DNA of 64,000 nt, from assembly GCF_016587375.1 (NCBI RefSeq), contig NZ_BNJG01000006.1:62001-126000 (forward strand), in the 5' to 3' direction. A model generated the notes under the pieces. The model saw nothing but the letters and a program-made list of their open reading frames with translations. It had not been told where the DNA came from and ran no database searches. Positions 55,087 through 63,679 of this stretch are shown here, one piece after another. The stretch comes from Ktedonobacter robiniae (GTDB taxonomy: Bacteria > Chloroflexota > Ktedonobacteria > Ktedonobacterales > Ktedonobacteraceae). The translations under genes were made by a program, and so were the position numbers. The first letter of the stretch is position 1; the number at the start of each line of letters is the position of its first letter.

Positions 55087-55566
55087 CGACTACTACGGAC
55101 GCTCCGTGATCTGGTCTGATCTTCAGGTCCCTCGACCATAGCGAGGTGTCACCTATGACAGCTCGCTTTCAGACTCGGATCATCCCCGTTTAGCCGTCAA
55201 TCCAGATGCTTCTGATGTAGGTGTCCTGTTTGAACCTTTCACCCTTTATTGGGGGTGCGTCTCCTGGGTGGGTATCGCAATGTATCGCGCAAATCATCGC
55301 GATCCAGGAGAGAATGGGCGTCACCAGCTTCCCATCCGGTACCCGTTGTCCCGCTCGGTTCTGGGTTTAAAGCAGTCTAGCTTTTCACCATGTCAAAATT
55401 GCTCTGAGAGACTCGCCCGCTTGCTGGAGCCTGCGTTCTCCCTTCTCATGCCATGCTTTAGTCCTCTTCAGCCTTTCGGCTTCGGAGTAAGGCACTGAGC
55501 AACCCCCATTCCCACAGGGGGTAGGGTCTGAGACCCCGCTGAATTGATGGCCTGTTACGGGCGCAC

Positions 55567-55677
55567 GACGATACGCGCTTGGAGCCGACGCACATTGCGG
55601 TGAACGGCTGCCCAATTGATCTGGTGCCATTTCGTCACGCTGTGGGAAGCTGCACCAGCAAACGTGTTCGCTGTCAT
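55567..55677 (-). pseudogene. Group II intron C reverse transcriptase, N-terminal part
   Basis: AGGAGG 6-12 nt before the ATG at 55677 starts MTANTFAGAASHSVTKWHQI, then NWAAVHRNVRRLQARIV, which is cut by intron D at 55566. The segment RRLQARIV-KATQxGxWxKVKxLQRL is a hallmark of the N-terminus of many bacterial group II RTs. Confidence 0.85.
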
Positions 55678-56124
55678 CTGCTTTGCCTCCTATGTCTGTT
55701 CGTCAAGTTTTCTCGTCAAGAAAGACCAAACGGAAGTCTGCTCACTTTCGCGCGGGATCATGTTGTCCTTCGACGTCATCCCTATCCACCTCATTACAGG
55801 TGGCTTTCGCTTTCTCCGTTTTCCTTTGCCCGCAGTCCCATAGGCCGTCCTCACGGTTGGCTATCCCTTTCGGGAGGACTACGGGGTTACCACGTTCCGT
55901 ATGCATACCTGGATCGAGTAGGTTCTGTCTCTACGCCGGTGGATACAGCGTCTGCGCCAGAGTAAGGGGACACACCCTGGACCAATCCACACTGCCTTTT
56001 GGCTCAAGCCTGTCAGCCTCAGACGTAAGGCATATAGAACTTTCAGAAAAAAAGACCACTACTGCATGTCATGGAGCTTCTTCGTGACATGCTCCACCTT
56101 TGCCACCAGCAAGCCGGAGCGCGG

Positions 56125-56267
56125 ACGATGCCGCCCTTGACGGTATCGGCTGACTGGCTCTTGCCGAGAGCGACCGGGTCCTGCATTGATGAGTTTTTAC
56201 CGCAGCCGGTCGCTCTCGCTCGTGCCGAGTCTAGCCTCTCCGTCAAGGGTCGGGCCTGGCGGCATCG
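56125..56267. repeat. Structured repeat A next to IS110
   Basis: Outer arms CGATGCCGCCCTTGACGG (56125) and CCGTCAAGGG plus GGCGGCATCG (56240-56267) and inner arms GAGAGCGACCGG and CCGGTCGCTCTC form a long stem-loop. Repeat B (59858-60003) has the same structure with paired base changes. It lies about 115 bp beyond the 3' end of the IS110 transposase. Confidence 0.65.
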
Positions 56268-56382
56268 TTTGCCCCGCGTTCCAGCTTGCATGAGCACGCT
56301 GGGAGCACTTCGACCGAGCCTCAAGCTCCCAGGATGCTTGATGAGCCTCTGGCTCTCTTTCCCTTTTGTCTTCGGAGAAATT

Positions 56383-57804
56383 CTACGACTCAACCTGTAC
56401 GATGCGGTTCTCTCTAGGTCTTCTTTTGAGAGGATGATAGTGACCTGAGCGGTGCTGGTGATGAACTTCGAGGTCATAGAGCATTGGCGCTGGAGGATCA
56501 GTACCAGGAGCCAGATGATTCACTACTTCATAGTCATACCGCAGCAATGCATAGGCGAGGGTGATCAGTCGGCCTGCGACATGACCGATTGCTCGCCCTT
56601 TTCCTCTGTAAGACTGCGTTCTCTCGTCGTAGGAACATAAGCGAGGAACTAAACGCTTGTAGAGCTTCGACCACTCGGTATCCGTCCGAATGGCTCTCCA
56701 GACGATGAGATACATCGCTCTCTTCGCTTCACGTGATCCTCCCTGAGAAAGCCTGGTTCGATCGTAGGAAGTCCCTGTTTGCTCTCGCTTGGGTGCCCAG
56801 CCCAGGTACGATTTGAGGTCGCATGCCTTCTCAAAATTGGCAATGGAACCAATGACTGCAATGAGGGTTGCGGCATCTAGCGGGCCGATCGGAGGAATGG
56901 AAGTGAGAATTTGCCCTTCGCGGCTTTGCGTGACAATCTGGCACACTTCCCCTTCCAGCCGCTCTAGATGCTCCTGGATGAGTCGTAATTCCTTGATCAG
57001 CAAGCTTTGTTCCAGCACCAGACTGCGTTGCCTTGCTACATCTTTAGTGCCGATACTTTGCGTGGCAAGGTGCTGTAAGTGGAGCAAGTCAGCGTCTGAT
57101 GCTCGCCGCCCCACTCTCACTTCGCTAAGGGCTGTGAAGCTCGCTGTAGCAAGAGCATGAGGTGTAGGAAACCGCTCGCGCAGTGCCAATGCGGTTGCCA
57201 GGTTGGGATCTTTCAAGACCTGGGTTAATTCTGGAAAGAGTTCGTCACAAATGGCCGTCAGTTTGTTTTTCCTCTGTGTGGCTTCATTGACCAGTTCGTA
57301 GCGATGACGCATTAAGCCTTTGAGTTGGGATGCAGTTGCCGATGGAGGGACAGTACGCCGCACGGCCTGTAATTTGTCTGTCACTTGTGCTCCCAATTCT
57401 AGTTGCGTGTAGAGTTGGTTAGCCAGGCTTAATGCATCCCGCTTGTCCGTCTTAATCATGCTTGCTTGCCGGCGTTGAACATGCATCACATACACGGGGA
57501 TATCCAACTCGAGCAGATACTGCTGTAGCGACCTATGGTAGTGGCCGGTCAGCTCCATGAGCACAAAAATGTGCTCGAGTGGGCAATAGTCACGGATACG
57601 CTCAACAAATGATCGAAAACCCTCACGAGATGCTTCAAAGGAGAAGGCCGGACAGTTCTCGAAGTGCTTGTGGCGCTCTAAAAGGGTTTTTGAAACAAAA
57701 CCAGCAATGTGTTTTTGCTTCCCAATGTCTACCCCAATGTAGATGGACTCATGGGGAAGCATCGGCAATACTTTGAGGTCGGGAGAGGTTTTCTTGTTTG
57801 GCAT
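56383..57804 (-). CDS. IS110-family transposase, intact
   Basis: The 473-residue protein MPNKKTSPDLKVLPMLPHES has the RuvC-like DEDD domain (YIGVDIGKQKHIAGF, LMELTGHYH, KTDKRDALSLANQLY) and the C-terminal domain with IPPIGPLDAATLIAVIGSIA, SYLGWAPKREQTGTSYDRTR and SQGGSREAKRAMYLIVWRA, which holds the catalytic serine. A GAGGGGA SD precedes the ATG. IS110 transposases work with a bridge RNA from the noncoding ends. This is the only intact IS110 in the window. Confidence 0.92.
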   Translation of the reverse strand: MPNKKTSPDLKVLPMLPHESIYIGVDIGKQKHIAGFVSKTLLERHKHFENCPAFSFEASREGFRSFVERIRDYCPLEHIFVLMELTGHYHRSLQQYLLELDIPVYVMHVQRRQASMIKTDKRDALSLANQLYTQLELGAQVTDKLQAVRRTVPPSATASQLKGLMRHRYELVNEATQRKNKLTAICDELFPELTQVLKDPNLATALALRERFPTPHALATASFTALSEVRVGRRASDADLLHLQHLATQSIGTKDVARQRSLVLEQSLLIKELRLIQEHLERLEGEVCQIVTQSREGQILTSIPPIGPLDAATLIAVIGSIANFEKACDLKSYLGWAPKREQTGTSYDRTRLSQGGSREAKRAMYLIVWRAIRTDTEWSKLYKRLVPRLCSYDERTQSYRGKGRAIGHVAGRLITLAYALLRYDYEVVNHLAPGTDPPAPMLYDLEVHHQHRSGHYHPLKRRPRENRIVQVES

Positions 57805-58115
57805 GGGCTGGTCCCCTCACACACGTGTGAAATGAGGCTTCCTTACCCTCTCTATTGGTGGGTGGAGAGGTCAGAACCCGTGGATGTGGCCTGCCCAGAT
57901 ACACACGAAAAGTTGTTCTGGTCCTTCAAAGGCATATGAAGGATTTCGCACACATCCCCCACTTACGTCTTAAAGGTTGACTCATATGGAATCTAAGGTT
58001 TGGCGGGTCCATCGCTCAAGGGAGCGACCCCTGAGTACCTCTCCAGAAGTAACACGATGAAACGTGGCCATTATATTCAAGCTCTTGCATGCTAATCTTT
58101 TGTGTGTATGGAATC
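57805..58115 (-). other. Noncoding end of IS110, candidate bridge RNA region
   Basis: About 310 bp without a gene lie between the two IS110 transposases. In IS110-group elements the bridge RNA is encoded upstream of the transposase, which would be here for the intact copy. I did not fold it and cannot show loops or the element ends. Confidence 0.35.
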
Positions 58116-59617
58116 TTACTTTGGTTGAAGCATGATGATACTTGGATGTGGAGATGACTTTAGCGGCTGGTAATGACCCTCTCGGTGTCTGCGATGGAGA
58201 GCGGGGTCATACAGGATAGGTGGGGGAGGTTCCTGATCTGGTGGTATTTTACTCAGTATCTCAGCATCTATTTTCAGCAGGGCATACATCGTTTCAATCA
58301 TCTGTCCAGCTACACGACCCATGACACGAAGCTTTCCTTTTCTCTCCCCAGTATGCTCATCGTAAGGACACTTGGCTTGGACCAAGCGCTTGTAGAGATA
58401 AGCCCATTCTGTCTCCTGGCGGGTGACGCTTGCAACAATGAGGAACATCATCTGCCGCATAGTCCGACTTCCCCTGGATGTCAGATGGCTTCGATCAAAT
58501 GTCGTCCCAGTCTGCTCCCGCATTGGCGCCCAACCGAAATATGATTTGAGCGTTCCCGCATTGGGAAAGTTGAGGATGGAGCCAATTGCTGCAATGATCG
58601 TGGCTGCCTGGATTGGTCCAATTCCCATTGAGAGGAGAATTTTCCCTTCACGCGCCTGGTCCACAATGGTTTTGATCTCGCTCTCTAATTGCCCGACATG
58701 CTCCTGCAAAAGCCTGAGTTCTTTAATCAATTGGCCTTGTTCAAGCACGAGACCACGTTGGCGTATGACATCCTTCGTGCCAATACTGCCAACGGCAAGT
58801 CGCTGCAATTCTAAGAGCTTGCTGTCAGGGAGTGTCCGCGTGTAGCCCCTGGCTTCCTGCAGTGCCATGAGACTTGCTGTGGCAATCGCATGAGGAGTCG
58901 GGAACTTCTCACGTAGGGTTAGCGCAGTGGGCAAATTTGGGTCTTTGAGCACAGCGGTTAATTCTGGAAAAATCTCATCACAGATCGCTGTCAGTTTATT
59001 CTTTCTTTGTGTACTCTCTCGGACCAATTCGTAGCGATGGCGGATCAGTCCTTTGAGTTGCGCCGATGCTGCTGTTGGGGCTCTGCTCGCCGGACCAAGT
59101 GGGTTTTGTCTGCTACCTGGATACCGAGCTGTAACTGGTTGTACAACGTATTCGCAAGACCAAGGGCATCACGCTTATCCGTCTTGAGCATCCCAGCTGG
59201 CCTTGTTTGGACATGCATCGTGTAGACTGGGATATCGCATTCTTGCAGGTATTGCTGGAGTGCAAAGTGGTAATGCCCCGTTTTTTCCATCAATATGAAA
59301 CAGTGTTCAAGAGGCGCGAAGCTTTGTATCCGCTCTAGAAGGGCGCGAAAGCCCTCTCGCGAGTTCTCGAAGGCAAGCGCTGGACACGCCTCAAAGCGTT
59401 GATGGCGCTCCAGAAGGGTGGCCGAGACAAAGCCGGCCACATGCTTCGCCTTGCCGACATCGATGCCGATGTACAACGGCTCATGCTTGAGAAGAGGAAC
59501 AGCATGAAGAGCAGGTCCTTGTTGCACTCGTTTTCTCATCAACGAGATCCTCCTTCCAGGAGGCAAATATATCTTTGTGGGTGAATAGGCGAGAAGCCGT
59601 GGAGGCGTCACACCCAA
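58116..59617 (-). pseudogene. IS110-family transposase, frameshifted
   Basis: The N-terminal frame (59617-59045) has YIGIDVGKAKHVAGFVSATL, LMEKTGHYH and KTDKRDALGLANTLYNQLQL. Near 59085 a one-base indel breaks it (RRAEPQQQHRRN instead of RRAPTAASAQL). The rest (to 58116) is intact in the next frame, with MGIGPIQAATIIAAIGSILN, SYFGWAPMREQTGTTFDRSH and the serine region SRGSRTMRQMMFLIVA. Related to but clearly diverged from the intact copy at 56383. Confidence 0.88.
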
Positions 59618-59857
59618 AGACAGACTAGGAGTCCTCTGTGGCCCACAGACGTATCAAGAGTCCTGCTCGCCTCCCCCACTGATGCTGAAGGAGTCCATAC
59701 CCACTTTGGCTTAAGGAGTCTGCGGCTTCTCCTCTGAGGTAGCTAGCCCCAAGTTGCCTATCCATCTGTAATACTATCTAGCAATGTGAAAGAATGCAAA
59801 CAGAGGTATATGGGAAAACACTCTCTTCTCCTTCGTCTCTGCAAGCCAGGAGCGCGG
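59618..59857. other. Noncoding end of IS110 copy 2
   Basis: No gene is seen. By position it is the upstream noncoding end of the frameshifted IS110 and may have encoded a bridge RNA. Confidence 0.3.
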
Positions 59858-60003
59858 GCGATGTCGCCCTTGACCGGGCTGACTGAGCGGCTCTCGCCGA
59901 GAGCGACCAGGGTTCTGCATTGAGGAGCACCATCATCACCTGATCGCTCTCGCTCGCGCCGAGTCTGGTCACCCCGGTCAAGGGTCGGGCCTGGCGGCAT
60001 CGC
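59858..60003. repeat. Structured repeat B
   Basis: Outer arms GCGATGTCGCCCTTGACCGG (59858) and CCCGGTCAAGGG plus GGCGGCATCGC (59973-60003) and inner arms GAGAGCGACCAGG and CCTGATCGCTCTC repeat the layout of repeat A. Where A pairs TTGACGG with CCGTCAA, B pairs TTGACCGGG with CCCGGTCAA, a paired change. Confidence 0.65.
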
Positions 60004-60379
60004 TTGCTCCGCGCTCCTGGCATGAGCAACATCCTGCCATTCCACCAAGCCTCGAACTCCCCTGGGGTGCTTGATGAGCCTTCGGCTTCCTTCCCTAAAG
60101 ACCAAGGTACAACATCTCTGCATACGACCAAGCTTCCGTCTGTCTTTGGCTTGTTTTCGGTGACGACGTTTTGGACAGTTCACATCTGTTAACCATACGA
60201 TCCAACCCTAGTTCCCGACCGCTTTGATGCTAGCAGTCGTAGTGAACTCCTCGCGGGTTCACTACCGCTTTTACAAGCGAGGCATCCATTGTCCCAAGAG
60301 CTTCACACCGCCGGATTACTCCAGCCGCATGTCTTGGTAGGGTACCGGGGGCAGAACCCCAGGTGAGATCCTGTTCATG

Positions 60380-60847
60380 CCAGTCTCACAGCTATTCATA
60401 CGGCCTCGTGTCGCACGCCCTCCCCCGAACCGTGCTTGCAGGTTTCCTCAGCACACGGCTCTCCAGTTTCTCGCCGTTCTTCCGAGTTGGCTCTCCGCAT
60501 TACGCGTCCCTTTCCCGACGATACTCCCTGTTCCCCTTCGTCGTGTCCCAGGAATTACCCTGGGCATTTGGCTACTACGGGAACTCCGTCGCCATCGGAT
60601 TCTCATCCCTTAGGCGATCCCGCATTTGTGCCTGTGAGACGTTCAGTCCGTTTAGGTGCCCATTTCGTCCCCTTCAACCAGTTCACTACTGGTCACTCAC
60701 TGGAGAAAGCGTTCCCTCTCCGTGAAAGTCTGAGAGGTATTCCAGTGTCATCGCTTCAGATAGGCTGCGATGGATGACCTACACATCGTTGGGAACTTGG
60801 GTTCAACTCATTCAAGCTTCACCATGCGGACAGGACTTGCGGCGCAC
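60380..60847 (-). mobile_element. ORF-less group II intron E
   Basis: The minus strand begins GTGCGCCGCAAGTCCTGTCC at 60847, continues with domain I-III-like sequence (GGCGACGGAGTTCCCGTAGT), and passes directly, with no RT gene, to domain V at 60426-60462 (GAGCCGTGTGCTGAGGAAAC, closing with GCAAGCACGGTTCGG). The 3' boundary is approximate. It could splice only with a maturase in trans, for example from introns C or D. Confidence 0.65.
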
Positions 60848-61254
60848 TACACTACCTATCTTCGTGTTCCGCCGCTTTACAAGCATGCTACTTTCCCCTT
60901 TGTCTTTCGACGCCAGGTCGGCCAGTCGTCCTCAAGGTCATCTGCTTTCAACCTTGCCATCCTCGAGATGGAATCATCACAAGCGCCGAAGCGGCGCACC
61001 TTCACGTAGGTCTCATCTACGCGCCACGAGTTGGTCGTCCCTTTGAGATGAGGGCGACAGCGCTTCTCCAACTCTGGCGCGTAGCGCTGTACCCAGCGGT
61101 AAATGGTGGTATGGTCAACGTGCAAACCTCGTTCTGCCATCATTTCTTCCAGATCACGATAGCTTAAAGCATATCTGAGATACCAGCGGACGCACAGCAA
61201 AATGATCTCTGCCTCAAAATGACGCCATTTGAATGGGGCTTGCGTTGTCATCAT
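60848..61254 (-). pseudogene. IS6-family transposase N-terminal relic
   Basis: MMTTQAPFKWRHFEAEIILL through YRWVQRYAPELEKRCRPHLK and NSWRVDETYVKV matches the IS6 transposases at 28681 and 46886, then departs near 61010 into unrelated sequence (RRFGACDDSISRMARLKADD). The catalytic triad is incomplete. Confidence 0.8.
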
Positions 61255-61510
61255 ATTTCTCTTCTTCTCTTTTGATCCTATCATATCTGATGAGTTTTAT
61301 TTTTGCCCTGGGTGAGGTATTGGTGTGTGAGGGAGGGAGAAAGATTGCAGCCAGGCGCATCCGCTCGTGGTGGTGGGTGCAGGGGGAGCAGTCGTCGTCT
61401 CGCCATCGTCTACGCCGTGATGTGCGAGGTGCAGTGGAGAGGGTGTGTGCCTCATGGTGCGGTGTGGTGGAGGTGCCCCGTGTCCGCCAGGGGATGAGGG
61501 GAGAGACGAG

Positions 61511-61804
61511 ATGAGGTACAATAGAGGCATATTTTTGGCAGAAGGAAGGGTCGCACAAGTCATGCGATTGAGAAAGACCGAAGAGGGGGTGAGGGTGCAG
61601 TCGACGTTGCCCTGGGAGGTGGAGCATTTGGCCTCACTTGCCAAGCAGGGAAGCGAGTGGGTGCCTCTTTCGAGTATAGGAGAGCAGGGGCAGGTGCTCG
61701 GTGAGATCAACAGCCGGACCTACGCCATTCGGTTGCGTCCTGGTGTGCAGATTGTGGATCGGCAAGTGGTGGTGTTGAGTCCGCCGGAAGCGAGGAGAGG
61801 GTAA
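61511..61804 (+). CDS. Small hypothetical protein
   Basis: The 97-residue frame MRYNRGIFLAEGRVAQVMRL ends VQIVDRQVVVLSPPEARRG. GGGGAGAGACG lies just upstream as a possible SD. It appears beta-rich; I do not recognise a family. The competing minus frames look like shadows. Confidence 0.4.
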   Translation: MRYNRGIFLAEGRVAQVMRLRKTEEGVRVQSTLPWEVEHLASLAKQGSEWVPLSSIGEQGQVLGEINSRTYAIRLRPGVQIVDRQVVVLSPPEARRG

Positions 61805-62408
61805 GCAAAAAGGGGTCAGCAGGAGGGAGAGTCGAGTTCCTGGCGATGTTCTCGATCCCTCCCCTGTTGCGCCTTATTGGGAATACTGACGGGAGTTATG
61901 GGACGCGTGAGGCACAGCGCTGTGTTGAGGAGTAGTTGCTGTCTGAGAATGGACGTGTTGAAACGCTGGCCAATAGCCTCGCGCACGTCTATAATGGCGA
62001 ACAACCGGCAACTAGGCCCAGGGATCTTCGGTTGACTCCTCTGCTCGTGGCATGGCAAATCCAAGGGCGAGTATTGGGGCTCAAGGCATTGTCTGCTGAC
62101 CGCACGTTTTCTGACCAATGGTGGTGGTCGCTCTGGGTGAATGCTGTGCGTATTTCGTGTTTCGTGTGTATGAAATTGAGAGAGAGAATGGGGCAGTGAA
62201 TGTCGATGAGGAGCGGAGTGAACGGCTTCACTTCCAAAGGAATGGGTACTATCGCACCGATGGCGAGGAAAAGAAAAGTATGAGCGAGCGGTCGGGATCG
62301 CCCACCGCTTGTTTCCTCGCCATCGATGCCACATACCTTGTCAGCATTGCCGATGCATCATCTTACGAAGACGTCCTGAAATCATGTGGCTCGCGTCATT
62401 CACCTGGC
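61805..62408. other. No recognisable gene
   Basis: Short frames on both strands lack recognisable motifs. The stretch could hold eroded genes but I see no support for a specific one. Confidence 0.35.
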
Positions 62409-62939
62409 TTATCTACTGGTGCTCATCGGCTCACCTTTTAAGTCAATAACCAGCATGCGCTCATGAAAATGCAACCCCGTCTCTGTTAACCTTACCCCTC
62501 TTGACTGTAGTTGACGTGCTAACGCAGCGCCTAAAGCCTGATTAGGATCAGCCAGTTTCTCACTCACTCTCTGTTTCAGATTGAGAGCTTTCAGGGCAAG
62601 CTTTGCTGGCAATGGCGCATCCTCTTTAATATTCGATCCTATTAATTTCAAGTGTTGCGGAACTACATCGTTCTCTAAAGCACAGTCAATGGTAATAGTG
62701 GCTTTTATGGGGGCTTCTACACGAACGTTCCCAGAAACGGTACCGACCTCATGCTCAATATGAACTGTTGGTTTAGGAACAACTGCTTTGATTTTTGCTT
62801 GTCCTGCCAGCAGACTTCGAACGACACTTTCCATCACCTGAGCAACTTCCTGCTCCGATAGTTCCTTCTGATACCTCTTTTTTTCTCGTAGTGATGCCGC
62901 GACTTCATCAAAAAGTGGCAAGTTGGGAATATCTGCCAT
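62409..62939 (-). CDS. Conserved-looking hypothetical protein
   Basis: The 176-residue frame MADIPNLPLFDEVAASLREK has GAAGGAGCG upstream, so I prefer this start to the one at 63023. It is helical at the N-terminus (ELSEQEVAQVMESVVRSLLA), has a beta-rich centre (VHIEHEVGTVSGNVRVEAPI, KATITIDCALENDVVPQHLK) and a helical end. No signal peptide or membrane segment. The symmetrical beta segment could be a binding domain; the family is not recognised. Confidence 0.6.
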   Translation of the reverse strand: MADIPNLPLFDEVAASLREKKRYQKELSEQEVAQVMESVVRSLLAGQAKIKAVVPKPTVHIEHEVGTVSGNVRVEAPIKATITIDCALENDVVPQHLKLIGSNIKEDAPLPAKLALKALNLKQRVSEKLADPNQALGAALARQLQSRGVRLTETGLHFHERMLVIDLKGEPMSTSR

Positions 62940-63089
62940 CTTTTTCGCTCCTTCTCTCTCGGGTATCTTCCGCTTATCATCTGCTAGGAACCATTTTTTT
63001 CGAACGAAGAAAAACTGATACAATCAGTATCCTCTCCAAAAAGAGAGATCGACTGACTTGCTCAATTTCTGAAGTCGTATAAAAACAAG

Positions 63090-63118
63090 CTGTGTTGCAG
63101 AAAGAAGGCTGATCTGCC
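63090..63118 (+). repeat. Solitary IS6-family end
   Basis: GCTGTGTTGCAGAAAGAAGG and GCTGATCTG match the transposase-start end of the IS6 elements at 47663 and 29456. No element body follows. Confidence 0.5.
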
Positions 63119-63387
63119 GTGGTGGCGAGAGCGGGTGAGGTCCGCGCGGATTTTCTCTCAAGTGGAGGTGTCGCCGCTGTGGCTGCCCCAGGGGATGAGC
63201 AGTGGGAGGCTGCATGTTGAAGAGCAGGTTGAGTTGCGTCCAGCGCGATCGAGGTCACGAGCACGACCACCTACCCTCCGTTTCAGTGCTGTTTGAACAG
63301 AGGGATTGCCTGGCTCACGAGATGCGCAATGAGCTACGTGCAAGGAATTGGATGGGAAGCCCCACGACGCGCTGTGAACTGGATGAA

Positions 63388-63679
63388 TCAGTTCGAGGGA
63401 GGGGGCATTAGGGAAGGACGGAGTTGTTGCATAGCCTGGCGAATGGAGCGAGCCAGTGAGGCCATTTCCTCATCTGGAATGTCGAGCACCCCTTTTGAGG
63501 AGTCAAGAGCAGCGGTTTGCTGAAGTTCATAGGGAACACCTGGAGGCAAGGGAGCAACGTGCCAATGCACATGGCGATTGCCTTGTTGACCGCCAAGCGT
63601 TTGTATGGAGAGCCGTTCCGTGGGCACCTCCCGTCTGATCGCTTCAGAGACCTGATAAATGAGCTGCTGAAGCTGGAGG
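63388..63679 (-). pseudogene. HIT-family hydrolase, 5'-truncated
   Basis: The minus frame LQLQQLIYQVSEAIRREVPT continues RLSIQTLGGQQGNRHVHWHV and APLPPGVPYELQQ. NRHVHWHVAP is the histidine-triad HxHxHxx of the HIT superfamily (nucleotide hydrolases or transferases). The N-terminal half is cut off by the IS6 element starting at 63680. Confidence 0.75.

Larger units (their letters stand above)
53077..55566 (-). mobile_element. Group II intron D, inserted in the RT gene of intron C
   Basis: The intron begins GTGCGCCCGTAACAGGCC at 55566 and ends ...TTACCATAC at 53077. Exact removal joins CAAGCGCGTATCGTC to AAGGCAACTCAGGCC, restoring RLQARIV-KATQAGKW, the expected RT N-terminus, so the boundaries are set to the base. 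Domain V lies at 53136-53171 (GAGCCGTCTACCCTGAAAGG, closing with GGGCGGTTCGG). Length 2490 bp. This looks like a recent, potentially splicing-competent insertion. Confidence 0.88.
49401..56090 (-). mobile_element. Host group II intron C, interrupted by a second intron and a recombinase element
   Basis: Reading the minus strand, structured intron sequence (GGAACGTGGTAACCCCGTAG and following) precedes an RT gene starting at 55677. The RT is interrupted by intron D (53077-55566) and by the recombinase element (50470-52477). After the RT stop at 49492 a domain V (GAGCTGCTTGAGGGGAAACT at 49476, closing with GAGCAGTTCTGAGG) and a domain VI ending near TTACCCGAC at 49401 follow. The 5' boundary is unresolved (about 55975-56090). 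Removing both insertions gives a complete RT-maturase-HNH gene. Confidence 0.8.

Noticed and set aside
49492..55677. RT genes as part of a retron or diversity-generating retroelement
   Set aside because: Domain X, HNH endonucleases and intron domain V are present, and no template/variable repeat pair or msr/msd was seen; these are group II introns.
56043..56477. Minus-strand ORF across structured repeat A, with a similar one across repeat B
   Set aside because: The two reading frames do not stay in register between the repeats, whereas the stems covary, so structure rather than protein seems conserved.
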